Assembly: GCA_026214975.1 (NCBI GenBank)
Contig: CM047805.1
Span: 115,687,845-115,751,844 of the forward strand
DNA: 64,000 bases
Reading direction: 5' to 3'
From: Gentiana macrophylla
Lineage: Eukaryota > Streptophyta > Magnoliopsida > Gentianales > Gentianaceae
The notes under the pieces are model-generated. The model worked only from the letters and a program-made list of their open reading frames with translations. It ran no database searches and had not been told where the DNA came from. Shown here piece after piece: positions 41,309 to 54,045 of the stretch (position 1 is its first letter; each line of letters opens with the position of its first letter). Position numbers and translations under genes: made by a program.

Positions 41309-42742
41309 GGGCCTCAGCGAGCTGCAATCTTAACTTCTCGTTCTCAGCCTCAGCCGCGCTCAAACTTCCATGAAGCCCGGCCCCCACTTCATTTGCGGCA
41401 TCGAGAGCTTTCTTAGTATTGGCCAACTCTTTTGCGACGTCGGTGCTAGCAGATATGGTGCTTCTATAATCATTGATAAACTGCGCCAAGCCGGTGCCAA
41501 CCTAAAAGAAGGAAAGATCAACGAGGTCAATATTGACTTAAGAAAAATATAACAGTAAGAAAAATAAAGCAAAGGGCAAAAGGATGTTTACCATGCTCAC
41601 CGTGGCACCATATAAACCCCACAAATCCTCGATATTTTAGAGGAAGGTGCGGCGAGGATCGGTCTGATCCGCCATCACAACTCTGTTCGTGATCCCGCGA
41701 CCTATCTCCAGCTGGACGTTGTTGGGGAGACCCCATCTGAAATGCCTCAGCGGGGGCACGTCAGCGATCCCCCTTGAAATTGTCCGCGCCATGGGCATGT
41801 CGAGAGGCTGTTGACGCATGAGCTCTTTATCCAACCAGGCGGCGGGACATCCCCCAGGCCCAACAGGGACTCCAGCAAAGGGCACCACCGTCTTTGTGCC
41901 CGCCGCAACAACCGTCTCGCCGACCACATATTTGCCTTTATCAGAGGGTTTGGATTTGTCAGCGGCCTCTTTTCTCTGAGAGTCTTCAGTTCTAGATTTT
42001 TTGGGAGGAGGAAGATCCTGCTCACCGCCACCACCTCCTACCGGGTCAGTCTCTTCAACAGCGGCTCTCTTCTTCTTATCGCCCGCCGGCGGCTTCGTCA
42101 GAGTGGTCTGTTTCAGGGTTTTGCTCACCGCGGCTTTATCCCCTACAGGCGGTTGGGTTGATTTCACAACCTGAGATCCAGAGGCTCCGGCCGCCCCTGC
42201 CTTTAGGTCGACCATGGGGAGCGAGGTTTTGATCCCCTTTAGCTCAGCGGCCCTTTTCACTTCGCCAGTGGTCTTCCTCCTGGTCAGCTGGTTGCGTTGA
42301 TCAAGTTGGTTCATGGTACCTACGGAAAACAATATTTATTAGCGACCCAAAAATATGAAAGGAAGCAAGTTATAAAAAGTAGCAAAAAAGAATACAAGTA
42401 AAAATCCTACTCGGTGCTTGCATAGAGGGGTCGCCGCCACAGATAACGCATTGAGAAGGCATGCGCTTGCCGTGATGACATTCACCATACCAATCCGGGT
42501 CGGTCGGCAATGAGCCAACTACCACTAATGGCTCGCCGACGCCGGCTCCAGAAAGTCCGGCCTGTCTAAGATAAGGCTGGCCGACATCTAGCAACAACCT
42601 CCAATTGAATGCACGGGCTTGTTCTTCGCCTTTACGGGTATAACCCAGGTCATCTTTCAATTCGGATATAAGCTCGTCGTCATCGAATTGGGTTTTTATT
42701 TTTACCAAGTGATCAGTCTTAACCGAATTCACCGGTAGTTTA
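41309..42742 (-). pseudogene. Antisense spliced gene within the gypsy-like element, 5' half missing
   Basis: Minus-strand exons 42742-42411, 42319-41592 and 41501-41309 are separated by 91- and 90-bp GT-AG introns that keep frame (MQAP-S-TMNQLD; ATVSM-VGTGLAQFIND). The remaining protein starts in KLPVNSVKTDHLVKIKTQFD and contains WRLLLDVGQPYLRQAG and a Cys/His pair group (CHHGKRMPSQCVICGG). A long Lys/Pro/Gly-rich low-complexity segment follows, then a C-terminal coiled coil (AKELANTKKALDAANEVG; LSAAEAENEKLRLQLAEA). One in-frame TAA (near 41640) interrupts it. No enzymatic motif is visible and the function is unknown. The 5' part was lost at the copia junction and the 3' end is fused to the truncated LTR. 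Confidence 0.75.
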
Positions 42743-43760
42743 TGTGGGAGTGCCAATGTGTTCCTAGTGCTTTATGTGGATGACATCATCTGCTCATGGG
42801 AATGATGTGCCTATGTTACAATCAGTCAAAGCTTGCTTATCCAAGAACTTCTCAATGAAGGACTTGGGTGAGGCGACTTATATTCTGGGGAATAAAGATC
42901 TATAGAGATAGATCTAAGAGGTTGCTTGGTCATGTCGCAATCCACCTACATAGACAAGATCTTTGAAGAGATTCGACATGGAGCGATCAAGAAAGGATTG
43001 CCGCCCATGTCACATGGGTCTCTACTGTCGAAGGAATGAGTCCTAAGACGAGAGGAGGAAAAGGCACAAATGAGTAAAGTCCCTTATGCCCGGCAATCGG
43101 GTCTATCATGTATGCCATGTTATGCACAAGACCGGATGTCTCGTACCCTCTTAGTATGACTAGTAGGTACCGGTCCAATCCAGGTGATGGTCACTGGATT
43201 GTTGTCAGAAATATCCTTAAGTACTTGAGGCGTCACTAGGGATATGTTCTGGTTTTCGGGAATGATGATTTAGTATTACGAGGTTACACGGATGCGATTT
43301 CCAAGCGACAAGGATGACTTTAAGTCACAATCTGGATTTGTTTTACGCTTAACGACGGAGCAGCGGTGGTGGAAGAGTTCCAAGCGAGGAGACTACTGCA
43401 GACTACAACGGAAGCCGAATACATATGACCTCGGAGGCGGCAAAGGAAGTAGTTTGGATGAAGAAGTTCATTCATCGAACTTGGTGTGGTTCCCTCCATT
43501 GAAGGTCCAAAGTGCTCTGCATCTTTGTGATAATAATGGAGCGATATCTCGATCAAAGGAACCAAGGTCTCATCGAAGTCCAAACATGTGCTACTGGCGC
43601 TATCACTTGATTAGAGATAGTTGATAGAGGAGATGTAAAGATAGAGAAAGTCCACACGGATGATAACATAGGCGATCCGTTAACCAAGGCATTGTCTCAA
43701 GCTAAGCATGAGAAACATGTTCACTTGCACGGGCTTAGGCATATGGGTGATTGGCTTTAG
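42743..43760 (+). pseudogene. Copia RT/RNase H remnant (leftmost array unit)
   Basis: Starts in the RT catalytic block (VFLVLYVDD, with the following Ile-Ser replaced) and runs to the RNase H end (HGLRHMGDWL, stop at 43758-43760). It corresponds to about 50443-51452 of the next unit. Frame shifts are frequent. Everything 5' of this, including a left LTR, has been deleted together with the 5' half of the antisense gene. Confidence 0.85.
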
Positions 43761-43774
43761 GCCAAGTGGGAGAT

Positions 43775-45582
43775 TGTTGGAAAGGTGTCCTAAACCCAAT
43801 CGGGTTGGACCGGATCCGACCGGTCGGGTCATTTCTGATCTATTTAGTTCATGTAATAACTTTATTATGATTAATAAAAGCACTTATGTTATTATATATT
43901 GTTTATCTTCATATTATTTGTTGTATATATATAGTAACGTCCCTAGTATCAATCAGTGATAGAGAAACCATGATAGTGATTATGGTTGATGAGATCTCTA
44001 ATCACTATAACAAGGTTGGTACTTAAATGTCTCTAGTCTTACATATTATCAAATGGGACATTGATAGTATAATCGGACTAAGACGTATTGGATGTCTTCT
44101 ATCTTTTAGAAGGTAGGGATAGATCTCGTCTATCGAAGTGTAGAGACACTTGGGTATGCGTGGGCGTGTATTAGAGAATGCGACGTTAGGATCGACCCAC
44201 TTACATTAAGTGTCACACTATGTGGCGGTTGTGTAATTATCCTTTGACCGAGTCTTCATGGCATCACGGTGTGGATTGTCATGCTTTGACACTATTGAGA
44301 TTTCTCCTAACCACGGGCGATCATGCGGTAGTGATTGGGTATGATATTGAAGCATCGCGGAGTATACATGATTGGTCGTCCGGGAATCGCGTATCCTATG
44401 ATTGGGATTGAATATCCGAAATGGCCTTCTTATAAGGAATGTCTAGCTCTCGAGAATCTTTGCAAAGTGGGAGTAAGTGTGTTATTCGAGAGAGCATGAT
44501 GTCCGGATTATAAGATACGATCGTCAATGTATTGACACTCGAGATACGATCGTATGGATATTATTATAGCGATAGGATTGTAAGTTACACGGTAAGCGCT
44601 TCACATGAAAGGTAGTAGTCATTGCTTTTGACTCTTCCGATAATTGGGGTCACGGTGTGTTGCTAGACGCTATCCCGTGATCGTTAGGTATGAAGGGCAT
44701 TTTAGTAAATTGCACTTTGTGTCTACGGCCAACATATTCGGAAGCCTATCGGGTCACACACATATGAACATCGAGTCGGATTAAAATGCGGTTATAGTTG
44801 ATAACCAAATAAGGAAAGTTTATCTACAGACTATGAAGGTTATAGTGGTAAATTAATATGGTGGTATTTATTTATTATGAATAAATAAAATACAAGATAT
44901 TAATTATATACAAATTAGATTAATTAAAGAATATTCCGGAAGTCAATTTGTTGACTAATGGGGCGCCACTTTTGTGTGTATAAGATACACTTGGATTGTG
45001 CATTTTAATTAATAAAGATTGCCATAATATTAATATATGATATTAATTGATTTTGAAAAATAGATTTATGGTAATAAGATAATTATAATCAATATATGAT
45101 ATTGACAAAATAAATTATAATTAAAGAGATAAATCAATCTAGTTGATTTTCCTTATTTTATTAGAAAAAGGTTTTCTTCTCTTCTACTCAACTTGGGGCG
45201 CCACCTCCTATATAAAAGGAAGTGGGTGTCAAGCTCTTTTGTACAACACAATTGCAAGAGTTCATAATTCTTGTGTAAAATAGAGAGCTCTCCATAGTGA
45301 GTTTGTGAGGAAGAAAAGGTCGATCTAGCGACCGGAGTTTTTACGATAGCAATCCAAGGAGGATTCGGCGAGGGGTTCGTGTGGATTAGCGATAGAGGCC
45401 GGACGCGTGGACGGCTTGCGCATTGAACTACTCTCCGTTGGCGGTCAAAGCGACGATCTTGTAGATCATCCAAGGTATAACCGTCAAATTACTTAACGTG
45501 TTTATTGCATTAAACGAAGAACGATCTAGAAAAGGAAATCAAATTTTAAATTCCGCTGCGTTAAACTAGTGATTTCCTAACA
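43775..45582 (+). repeat. Copia LTR A
   Basis: 1808 bp, TGTTGGAAAGGTGTCC...GATTTCCTAACA. TATA box at about 45209-45218 (TATATAAAAG), so R should begin near 45240. The U3 part is AT-rich at 44870-45130. Confidence 0.93.
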
Positions 45583-45583
45583 G

Positions 45584-45596
45584 TGGTATCGGAGCC
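45584..45596 (+). other. Primer-binding site, interior 1
   Basis: TGGTATCGGAGCC begins one base after LTR A. It differs by one base from the usual copia initiator-tRNA-Met site TGGTATCAGAGCC. Confidence 0.88.
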
Positions 45597-45942
45597 AGAC
45601 TTCGTGCTTAAGCAATAAGCATAATTTAATTGCGTAGTATTTAATCAATAGATGCAAGATTTAAATCACGAAACGTTGAAACAAAAAAAAATAAAAAAAA
45701 TAAAAAATTTAGGGTTCATGGGGGTCGGCCGACTGGCGGCGCCCCCCTCCCTCTGCGGCGGCGGCGGCGGCGGCGGTAACCCTAGGGTTGCCGTCCGTCG
45801 GCTCTCCTCTTCCAATGGGGAGATCAACCCTTTTCGTTTTGTGATATTTTATTGTTCATAGATATCTCGTTTGTTTAGTTGTGTCATATGGCCAACCAAT
45901 GGTTCAAATAGTTTGGACCATTGAGAAACCATATGGCATGTT

Positions 45943-46340
45943 GGCCTTTCCAAATTTTGATTTGGAATAAAGCTAAGCCCTTTCAAATATTTGATTTGTA
46001 AAAAAGCGCAGGCACAAGCCATTTTCAAAATTTTGATTTTGGAAAGTGGCTGAGCCTAAACCAAAATTATTTAGCCTTTCCAAATTTTGATTGGAATAGG
46101 CTGAGCCCTTTTCAAATATTTGATTTGTAAAAGGTTTAGGCTCAAGCCACTTCAAAATTTTGATTTTGGAAAGTACTGAGGCGCAGATTAAAATAATTTG
46201 GCCTTTCCAAATATTTGATTTGGAATAGGCTGGCCAGCCTTTCAAATATTTGATTTGTAAAGCGCTTAGCTCAAGCCACTTCCAAAATTTTGATTTTGGA
46301 AAGTGGTGCGCTAAGCTAAATTTGGTTTTGGAAAGGAAAC
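45943..46340 (+). repeat. Array of hairpins in copia leader, interior 1
   Basis: Three tandem units of about 130 bp. Each has three inverted repeats with arms like CCTTTCCAAA/TTTGGAATAGG, CTTTTCAAAT/ATTTGTAAAAG and CCACTTCCAAAA/TTTTGGAAAGTGG. That makes nine predicted stem-loops in the transcript leader, about 1.2 kb before gag. Confidence 0.9.
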
Positions 46341-47561
46341 AAATAGGAGACTTTATAATTTTAATTTTATATTTTGAATAGTTCAAATTTAATTAAAATT
46401 TAAATCGATTTAAAATTAAATGTTAATTTTAATTTTCGATTAAGTCATATAATTAATTAAAAGTTATTTAATTATTTGACGTGATAAAATAAAGACGCAT
46501 GAGTAGTAGTAGTTAAAATTAGAATTTAATCTTTTCATAAGATAAAATTGTATGGATTAGATGTGTAGATATAATGTGATTATATGGACCCCGATTGATC
46601 GTGGACTCACCAATAGGATAGATGGGAATGTTTTCTTTATGTTGGTTTTGAAAAATTGTCCAGGCCGTTATGAAGAAGCGTGACCTAGTTTACTTTTGCA
46701 TTTATCCCATTCCTCGAGCTCCCCGTGTAATGCGGCGGGTGTAATTATTTATTATGTAACAAGAATGGAGCAAGAAGTTCAAGACCAATGAGAGATAAAG
46801 AACCCATTGGCGTACAGCAATAAAGATCCTATTGGCGGTTGCAGATACCCTTAGTTTGTGACCCGCGGTTTCGTCAGTTTGTATTCGAAACCTTTTTCAG
46901 AAAAGTCCATGATCATACCGGTTATTTTATGCGCGGAATGTTGTGTATGTTTTACTTTATATGATATCGTAGTAGTATGCACATAGTAGATGAGACCATA
47001 ATTAAACCAAATTAATTAAGTGAATTAATTTAAAATTATTCCCACGCCAAAAATCGAGCCAAAATTGTCTCCCAATATTATAATGACGGTGAAGAGCCTT
47101 TGTTCGGATCCAACTGATCGACCACCGTCGGGAGTTGACCTACCACGGGTATATCGTTATTATTGAGATATGATCGTCACGAGATCTCATGAATATTGGG
47201 TTATGACTCGACTAAAGTCTTTCGGTGATTGGCCACCGTCAAGGGCCGTCGACTTTAGAGACAAGGGTTGACTATCACATAGAGATGTGAGACGTCAAAG
47301 AGTTGACTAGTCACCACCGAGTCGAGACGCGATGCGATCGGTGGTAGAGTACCTACCTTTCGAAATTGCCGAGATTGATCGACCACCGTCGGGATTAAGG
47401 CAACTAGATGGGGTCCTGACCACTAAAGAATTAATTAAATTCTTGAAAGCCAATAGGGAATAGTTGTCTAGTGGGAGTAAAACCTTATAAATTTCTTAGT
47501 GCAAATTTAGGTTTTTATACATGAGCTTTTACTTATTCATCTTTATTTATTGTTGTAGAAA

Positions 47562-48345
47562 ATGTCAAACAAATCGAACCTTCGTTTTATCATCGAAAAC
47601 AAGCTTGACGAAACTAATTTTCTCGATTGGGAAAGAAACCTCAAAATCGTTTTGAGGCACGAGAAGATTGGCTATGTCTTGGACGAGGCCTACACCGGAA
47701 AAGCCAGCCGAGGGTTCGGCCGTGAGATGTTGTCGAGAAGTACAACAAGCACTATTCAGCAAGATCGATGCTACATGTATCATGCTTGCTTCTATGACAC
47801 TGAATCGCAGAAACAACATGAGTCTATGGACGCCTACTCTATCATGGTCCACATGAAGTAACTTTACGCTTCTCGGCCTCGTGACCGAGAGGTACGAGGT
47901 CTCGAAAGGCCCTGTTTAATGTAAGATGGCATCTGGGAATCTGTGGGGTCACACGTGCTTAAAATGATCGGGTACATAGAGAGGCTTGGGAAAGTGGGCC
48001 ACAAGTTGGAGCGAGTTGAGTATTGACTTGATTCGCAATCTCTACCGACTCATTCTCGCAGTTTGTGATGAACTATCACATGAACAAGATAGATTGCTCT
48101 CTAGCGGAGTTATTGAACATGTTGAAAGCTCGCCGAGGCACCTTTGTAGGGAAGGAAAGCAAGTGTTGTTTGCTCACTTCAAGCAAGGGCAAGGCAAAAG
48201 CCAGAAAAAGTCCAAGAAAGCGCGAAGGCTGCACCTAAGCCAACGCCTAAGATAGCAAAAGACAAATCCAAGGATGCTTGCTTCCATTGCGGTGAGACCG
48301 GACATTGGAGGAGAAAGCGCAAGGGCTTCTTGAGTACCAAGAAGA
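47562..48345 (+). pseudogene. Copia gag, interior 1
   Basis: Starts MSNKSNLRFIIENKLDETNF and LDWERNLKIVLRHEKIGYVL, the copia gag (UBN2-type) N-terminus. Several frame shifts follow. The knuckle reads CFHCGETGHWRRKRK, so the final Cys of CX2CX4HX4C is absent. The upstream leader (45583-47561) has no other ORF, only the PBS, a GGC-repeat near 45760 and the hairpin array. Confidence 0.85.
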
Positions 48346-51300
48346 AGCATTACGATGCTTCGACTTCGTGTATATTTATGATTGAGATCAACATTACTTC
48401 TTCTAAGTCTAACCACTTTGGGTATTAGAGCATCTGGTTGTGGTTCTCATATTTGTACGAATATGCAGGCACTAAGAAGAACTAGAGATCCGAGGAAAGG
48501 AGAGGTGGACCCACGCGTTGGAAATGGAGCAAGTGTTCGCTACCTTGGCCGTATGAGTTTATTTTCTTTCATTGCCCAGTGGGCTAAGTACTAGAACTCA
48601 ATAAGCTGTTATTTTGTTCTGCGCTACGAAGAGCATTATTTCTATTTACGCATTAGATGTTGATGGATTTTCTTTTACGTTTGAGAATAAATGTTGTTCT
48701 TTTCACGTGATGGAATCTTTTATGTAATCTTGGCATACTTAGCAATGGTCTCTACATATTAGATATGAATGTTGGCGTACTTAATATAAATAACAAGAAA
48801 GCCAAAACAAATGACTTGAATGAATCCTACTTATGGCATTGTAGACTTGGCCATATAAATAAGAATCGCATTTCCAAACTCCATAAAGATGGAATGTTGG
48901 ATCAATTCGATTCACGAATCGCTTGATACATGCGAAGCTTGTTTACTTGGCAAGATGACAAAGTCACCTTTTAGTGGCAAAGGGATAAGATCCAATGAAT
49001 TGCTTGAGCTTATACATACTGATGTGTGTGGCCCAATGTCGATTCAAGCCAAAGGAGGATACTCTTATTTTATCACTTTCACTGATGACCATTCTCGCTA
49101 TGGTTATATATACTTAATGAAGTATAAGTCTGAAGCCTTCGAAAAGTTCAAAGAATTCAGAAGTGAAGTGGAGAAACAACTGGGTAAAGAAATCAAAACA
49201 CTTCGATCCGATCGAGGTGGAGAATACCTAGATGGAGAGTTTCAAAGTTATTTAAAGGAGAATGGGATTCTACTGAATGGACCCTCCAGGGACGCCTCAT
49301 ATGAATGGCATATCTGAGAGGAGGAATCGTACTTTGTTAGACATAGTACGTTCCATGACGAGCTATGCAGTTCTTCCAAAATCGTTTTGGGGGTATGCTC
49401 TAGAAACCGCATCCTATACACTGAACCGAGTTCCATCAAAGACGGTTGAGTCCACTCCCTATGAAGTGTTCAAAGGGAAGAAACCAACACTAGGTTACAT
49501 GAAACCTTGGGGATGTCCAGTTTATGTGAAACGAACCATGCACGACAAAGCTGGAACTAGATCGACAAATGTCTGTTTGTGGGTTATCCTAGAAACCAAA
49601 GGGTACCAATTTTACCACCCCGAGGAACAAAAGGTGTTTGTTGCCAGGATCGCCACTACGGAGAAAGAGTTTATTCGGATAGGGTCGGTGGGAGTAAGAT
49701 TGATCTTGAAGAAATTTGAGAACCACTTACGGATAACAGTCCGTTGATGGAAGTAGAGGAGACACCACATACAAATGTGGCGCCACCCTCTACCGTAGAC
49801 ACAATAGCACCTCGAAGATCCACCAGGGAACGCCGTGAACCCGAAAAGTACACTTTGGCGTGTATCTCATGGAAGATGAGGACCCTAGAACTTATGAGGA
49901 AGTGCTATTAAGGCATGACAAAGAGAAATGGCTAGAAGCCATGAATTACGAAATGGAATCCATGAAGGACAACCAAGTTTGGAACTTAGTTGATCCGCTC
50001 GAGAGGAATAGTTCCCATAGGGTGTAAATGGGTCTTTAAGAGAAAGACCGACATGGACGATAACGTGACCACCTACAAGGCTAGGTTGGTGGCAAAAGGT
50101 TATAAGCAAAGACAAGGAGTTGACTATGATGAAACCTTATCTTTGTTGCCATGTTAAAATCCATTAGAATTTTGCTCGCTATTGCAAAGATACCATGATT
50201 ACGTAAATCGGCGGATGGATGTGAAAACAAATTTTCCTTAACGGGAACACATGTCTCGAGGAAGTGTATATGACACACTCGAGGTTTCACAACCAATGAC
50301 GCCTTGAGATGGTGTAAACCGCAAAGATCCATTTATGGATTAAAGCAAGCTTCTCGGAGTTGGAATCTTCGCTTTGATGAGATTAGCAAACAGTTTGATT
50401 TCATCAAGAACGAAGATGAGCCCTGTGTTTACAAGAAGGTTAGTGGGAGTGCCATTGTGTTCCTAGTGCTTTATGTGGATGACATATCGCTCATAGGGAA
50501 TGATGTGCCTATGTTACAATCAGTCAAAGCTTGGTTATCCAAGAACTTCTCAATGAAGGACTTGGGTGAGGCGACTTATATTCGGGAATAAAGATCTATA
50601 GAGATAGATCTAAGAGGTTGCTTGGTGCTGTCGTAATCCACCTACATAGACAAGATGTTGAAGAGATTCGACATGGGGCGACCCAAGAAAGGATTGCCGC
50701 CCATGTCACATAGGGTCTACCCGTCGAAGGAATGAGTCCTAAGACAGAGGAGGAAAAGGCACAAATGAGTAAAGTCCCTTATGCCCGGCAATCGGGTCTA
50801 TCATGTATGCCATGTTATGCACAAGACCGGATGTCTCGCACCCTCTTAGTATGACTAGTAGGTACCACCAATCCAGGTGATGGTCACCTGGATTGTTTGT
50901 CAAGAATATCCTTAAGTACTTGAGACGCGTACTAGGGATATGTTCCTGGTTTTCGGAATGATGATTTAGTATTACGAGGTTACACGGATGCCGCCTAAAC
51001 CGACAAGGATGACTTTAAGTCACAACTGGATTTGTTTTTACGCTTAACGACGGAGCAGTTGAGGTGGAAGAGTTCCAAGCGGGAGACTACTGCAGACTCT
51101 ACAACGGAAGCCGAATACACAGCAAGCGACCTCGGAGGCGGCAAAGGAAGTAGTTTGGATGAAGAAGTTCATTATCGAACTTGGTGTGGTTCCTCCATTG
51201 AAGGTCCAAGTGCCTCATCTTCGTGATAATAATGGAGCGATATCTCGATCAAAGGAACCAAGGTCTCATCGAAGTCCAAACATGTGCTACGGCGCTATCA

Positions 51301-51452
51301 CTTGATTAGAGATAGTTGATAGAGGAGATGTAAAGATAGAAAGTCCACACGGATGATAACATAGGCCGATCCGTTAACCAAGGCATTGTCTCAAGCTAAG
51401 CATGAGAAACATGTTCACTTGCGGGCTTAGGCATATGGGTGATTGGCTTTAG
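48346..51452 (+). pseudogene. Copia pol (PR-IN-RT-RH), interior 1
   Basis: Protease remnant at about 48430 (CGSHICTNMQAL). GAG-pre-integrase follows (LWHCRLGHINKNRISKLH; CEACLLGKMTKSPF), then the integrase core with its D-D-E residues: HTDVCGPMS (about 49017), RSDRGGEYLDG (about 49206) and SERRNRTLLD (about 49312). RT is at about 49870-50600 (IPIGCKWVFKRKTDMD, LVAKGYKQRQGVDYDE, YVDDI at about 50476). RNase H is at about 50990-51452 (EAEYTAS; HTDDNI; GLRHMGDWL). Many one- to four-base indels break it; no long frame covers it. Confidence 0.88.
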
Positions 51453-51466
51453 GCCAAGTGGGAGAT

Positions 51467-53283
51467 TGTTGGAAAGGTGTCCTAAACCCAATCGGGTTGG
51501 ACCGGATCCGACCGGGTCGGGTCATTTACAGTCTATTTAGTTCATGTAATAACTTTATTATGATTAATAAAAGCACTTATGTTATTATATATTGTTTGTC
51601 TTCATATTATTTGTTGTATATATATAGTAACGTCCCTAGTATCAATCTGTGATAGAGAAACCATGATAGTGATTATGGTTGATGAGATCTCTAATCACTA
51701 TAACAAGGTTGGTACTTAAATGTCTCTAGTCTTACATATTATCAAATGGGACATTGATAGTATAATCGGACTAGCACGTATTGGATGTCTTCTATCTTTT
51801 AGAAGGTAGGGATAGATCTCGTCTCATCGAAGTGTAGAGACACTTGGGACCGTGACGTGGACGTGTATTAGAGAATGCGCGACGTTAGGATCGACTCCAC
51901 TTACATTAAGTGTCACACTATGTGGCGGTTGTGTAATTATCCTTTGACCGAGTCTTCATGGCATCACGGTGTGGATTGTCATGCTTTGACACTATTGAGA
52001 TTTCTCCTAACCACGGGCGATCATGCGGTAGTGATTGGGTATGATATTGAAGCACGCGGAGTATACATGATTGGTCGTCCGGGAATCGCGTATCCTATGA
52101 TTGGGATTGAATATCCGAAATGGCCTTCTTATAAGAAATGTCTAGCTCGAGAATCTTTGCAAAGTGGGAGTAAGTGTGTTATTCCGAGAGAGCATGATGT
52201 CCGGATTATAAGATACGATCGTCAATGTATTGACACCGAGAGATACGATCGTATGGATATTATTATAGCGATAGGATTGTAAGTTACACGGTAAGCGCTT
52301 CACATGAAAGGTAGTAGTCATTGCTTTTGACTCTTCCGATAATTGGGGTCACGGTGTGTTGCTAGACGCTATCCCGTGATCGTTAGGTATGAAGGGCATT
52401 TTAGTAAATTGCACTTTGTGTCTACGGCCAACATATTCGTGAAGCCTATCGGGTCACACACATATGAATATCGAGTCGGATTAAAATGCGGTTATAGTTG
52501 ATAACCAAATAAGGAAAGTTTATCTCAGACTATGAAGGTTATAGTGGTAAATTAATATGGTGGTATTTATTTATTATGAATAAATAAAATACAAGATATT
52601 AATTATATACAAATTAGATTAATTAAAGAATATTCGGAAGTCAATTTGTTGACTAATGGGCGCCACTTTTGTGTGTATAAGATACACTTGGATTGTGCAT
52701 TTTAATTAATAAAGATTGCCATAATATTAATATATGATATTAATTGATTTTGAAAAATAGATTTATGGTAATAAGATAATTATAATCAATATATGATATT
52801 GACAAAATAAATTATAATTAAAGAGATAAATCAATCTAGTTGATTTTCCTTATTTTATTAGAAAAAAGGTTTTCTTCTCTTCTACTCAACTTGGGGCGCC
52901 ACCTCCTCTATAAAAAGGAAGTGGGTGTCAAGCTCTTTTGTACAACACAATTGCAAGAGTTCATAATTCTTGTGTAAAATAGAGAGCTCTCCATAGTGAG
53001 TTTGTGAGGAAGAAAAGGTCCGATCCAGCGACCGGAGTTTTTCTGATAGCAATCCAAGGAGGATTCCGGCGAGGTGTTCGTGTGGATTAGCGATAGAGGC
53101 CGGACGCGTGGACGGCTTGCGCATTGAACTACTCTCCGTTGGCGGTCAAAGCGACGATCTTGTAGATCATCCAAGGTATAACCGTCAAATTACTTAACGT
53201 GTTTATTGCATTAAACGAAGAACGATCTAGAAAAGGAAATCAAATTTTAAATTCCGCTGCGTTAAACTAGTGATTTCCTAACA
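51467..53283 (+). repeat. Copia LTR B
   Basis: 1817 bp, same ends as LTR A. TATA box at 52909-52916 (TATAAAAA). It serves as 3' LTR of interior 1 and 5' LTR of interior 2. Confidence 0.93.
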
Positions 53284-53284
53284 G

Positions 53285-53297
53285 TGGTATCGGAGCC
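53285..53297 (+). other. Primer-binding site, interior 2
   Basis: TGGTATCGGAGCC begins one base after LTR B, identical to interior 1. Confidence 0.88.
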
Positions 53298-53650
53298 AGA
53301 CTTCGTGCTTAAGCAATAAGCATAATTTAATTGCGTAGTATTTAATCAATAGATGCAAGATTTAAATCACGAAACGTTGAAACCAAAAAAAATAAAAAAA
53401 TAAAAAAATAAAAATTTAGGGTTCATGGGGTCGGCCGATGGTGGCGCCCCTCCTCAAGGGGGCGGGCGCGGCGGGCGGCGGCGGTAACCCTAGGGTTGCC
53501 GTCCGTCGGCTCTCCTCTTCCAATGGGGAGATCAACCCTTTTCGTTTTGTGATATTTTATTGTTCATAGATATCTCGTTTGTTTAGTTGTGTCATATAGC
53601 CAACCAATGGTTCAAATAGTTTGGACCATCGAGAAACCATATGGCATGTT

Positions 53651-54045
53651 GGCCTTTCCAAATTTTGATTTGGAATAGCGCAAACACTTTCAAATATTTG
53701 ATTTGTAAAGCTTGTGCCTGAGCCACTTCCAAAATTTTAATTTTGGAAAGTGGCTGTGCCTAAACTAAAATTATTTAGCCTTTCCAAATTTTGATTTGGA
53801 ATAGGCGCAAAGGCCACTTTTCAAATATTTGATTTGTAAAAGGCTTAGTTTAAGCCACTTCCAAAATTTTGATTTTGGAAAGTGGCTGCGCCAGACTAAA
53901 ATAATTTGGCTTTTCCAAATATTTGATTTGGAATAGGCTGCAAGCCTTTTCAAATATTTGATTTGTAAAGCTTAAACAAGCCACTTCCAAAATTTTGATT
54001 TTGGAAAGTGGCTGCGCCTAAGCCTAAATTTAGTTTTGGAAAGGA
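53651..54045 (+). repeat. Array of hairpins in copia leader, interior 2
   Basis: Same three-unit, nine-hairpin arrangement as in interior 1, with arm pairing retained and differences mainly in the linkers. Confidence 0.9.

Noticed and set aside
40742..42161. Plus-strand ORFs across the left gypsy-like LTR and interior
   Set aside because: No domain logic; the minus strand has consistent splicing and protein-like composition.
45153..45473. 106-codon minus ORF in the copia LTR (also in LTR B and LTR C)
   Set aside because: Repeated because the LTR is repeated; frame not kept between copies.
45770..45800. Telomere-like TAACCCTAGGGTT in the copia leader
   Set aside because: A single palindromic occurrence per copy, not an array; not evidence of telomeric DNA.
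45943..54045. CRISPR-like array from regular repeats in the copia leaders
   Set aside because: Plant nuclear retrotransposon leader; units are hairpin minisatellites without unique spacers.
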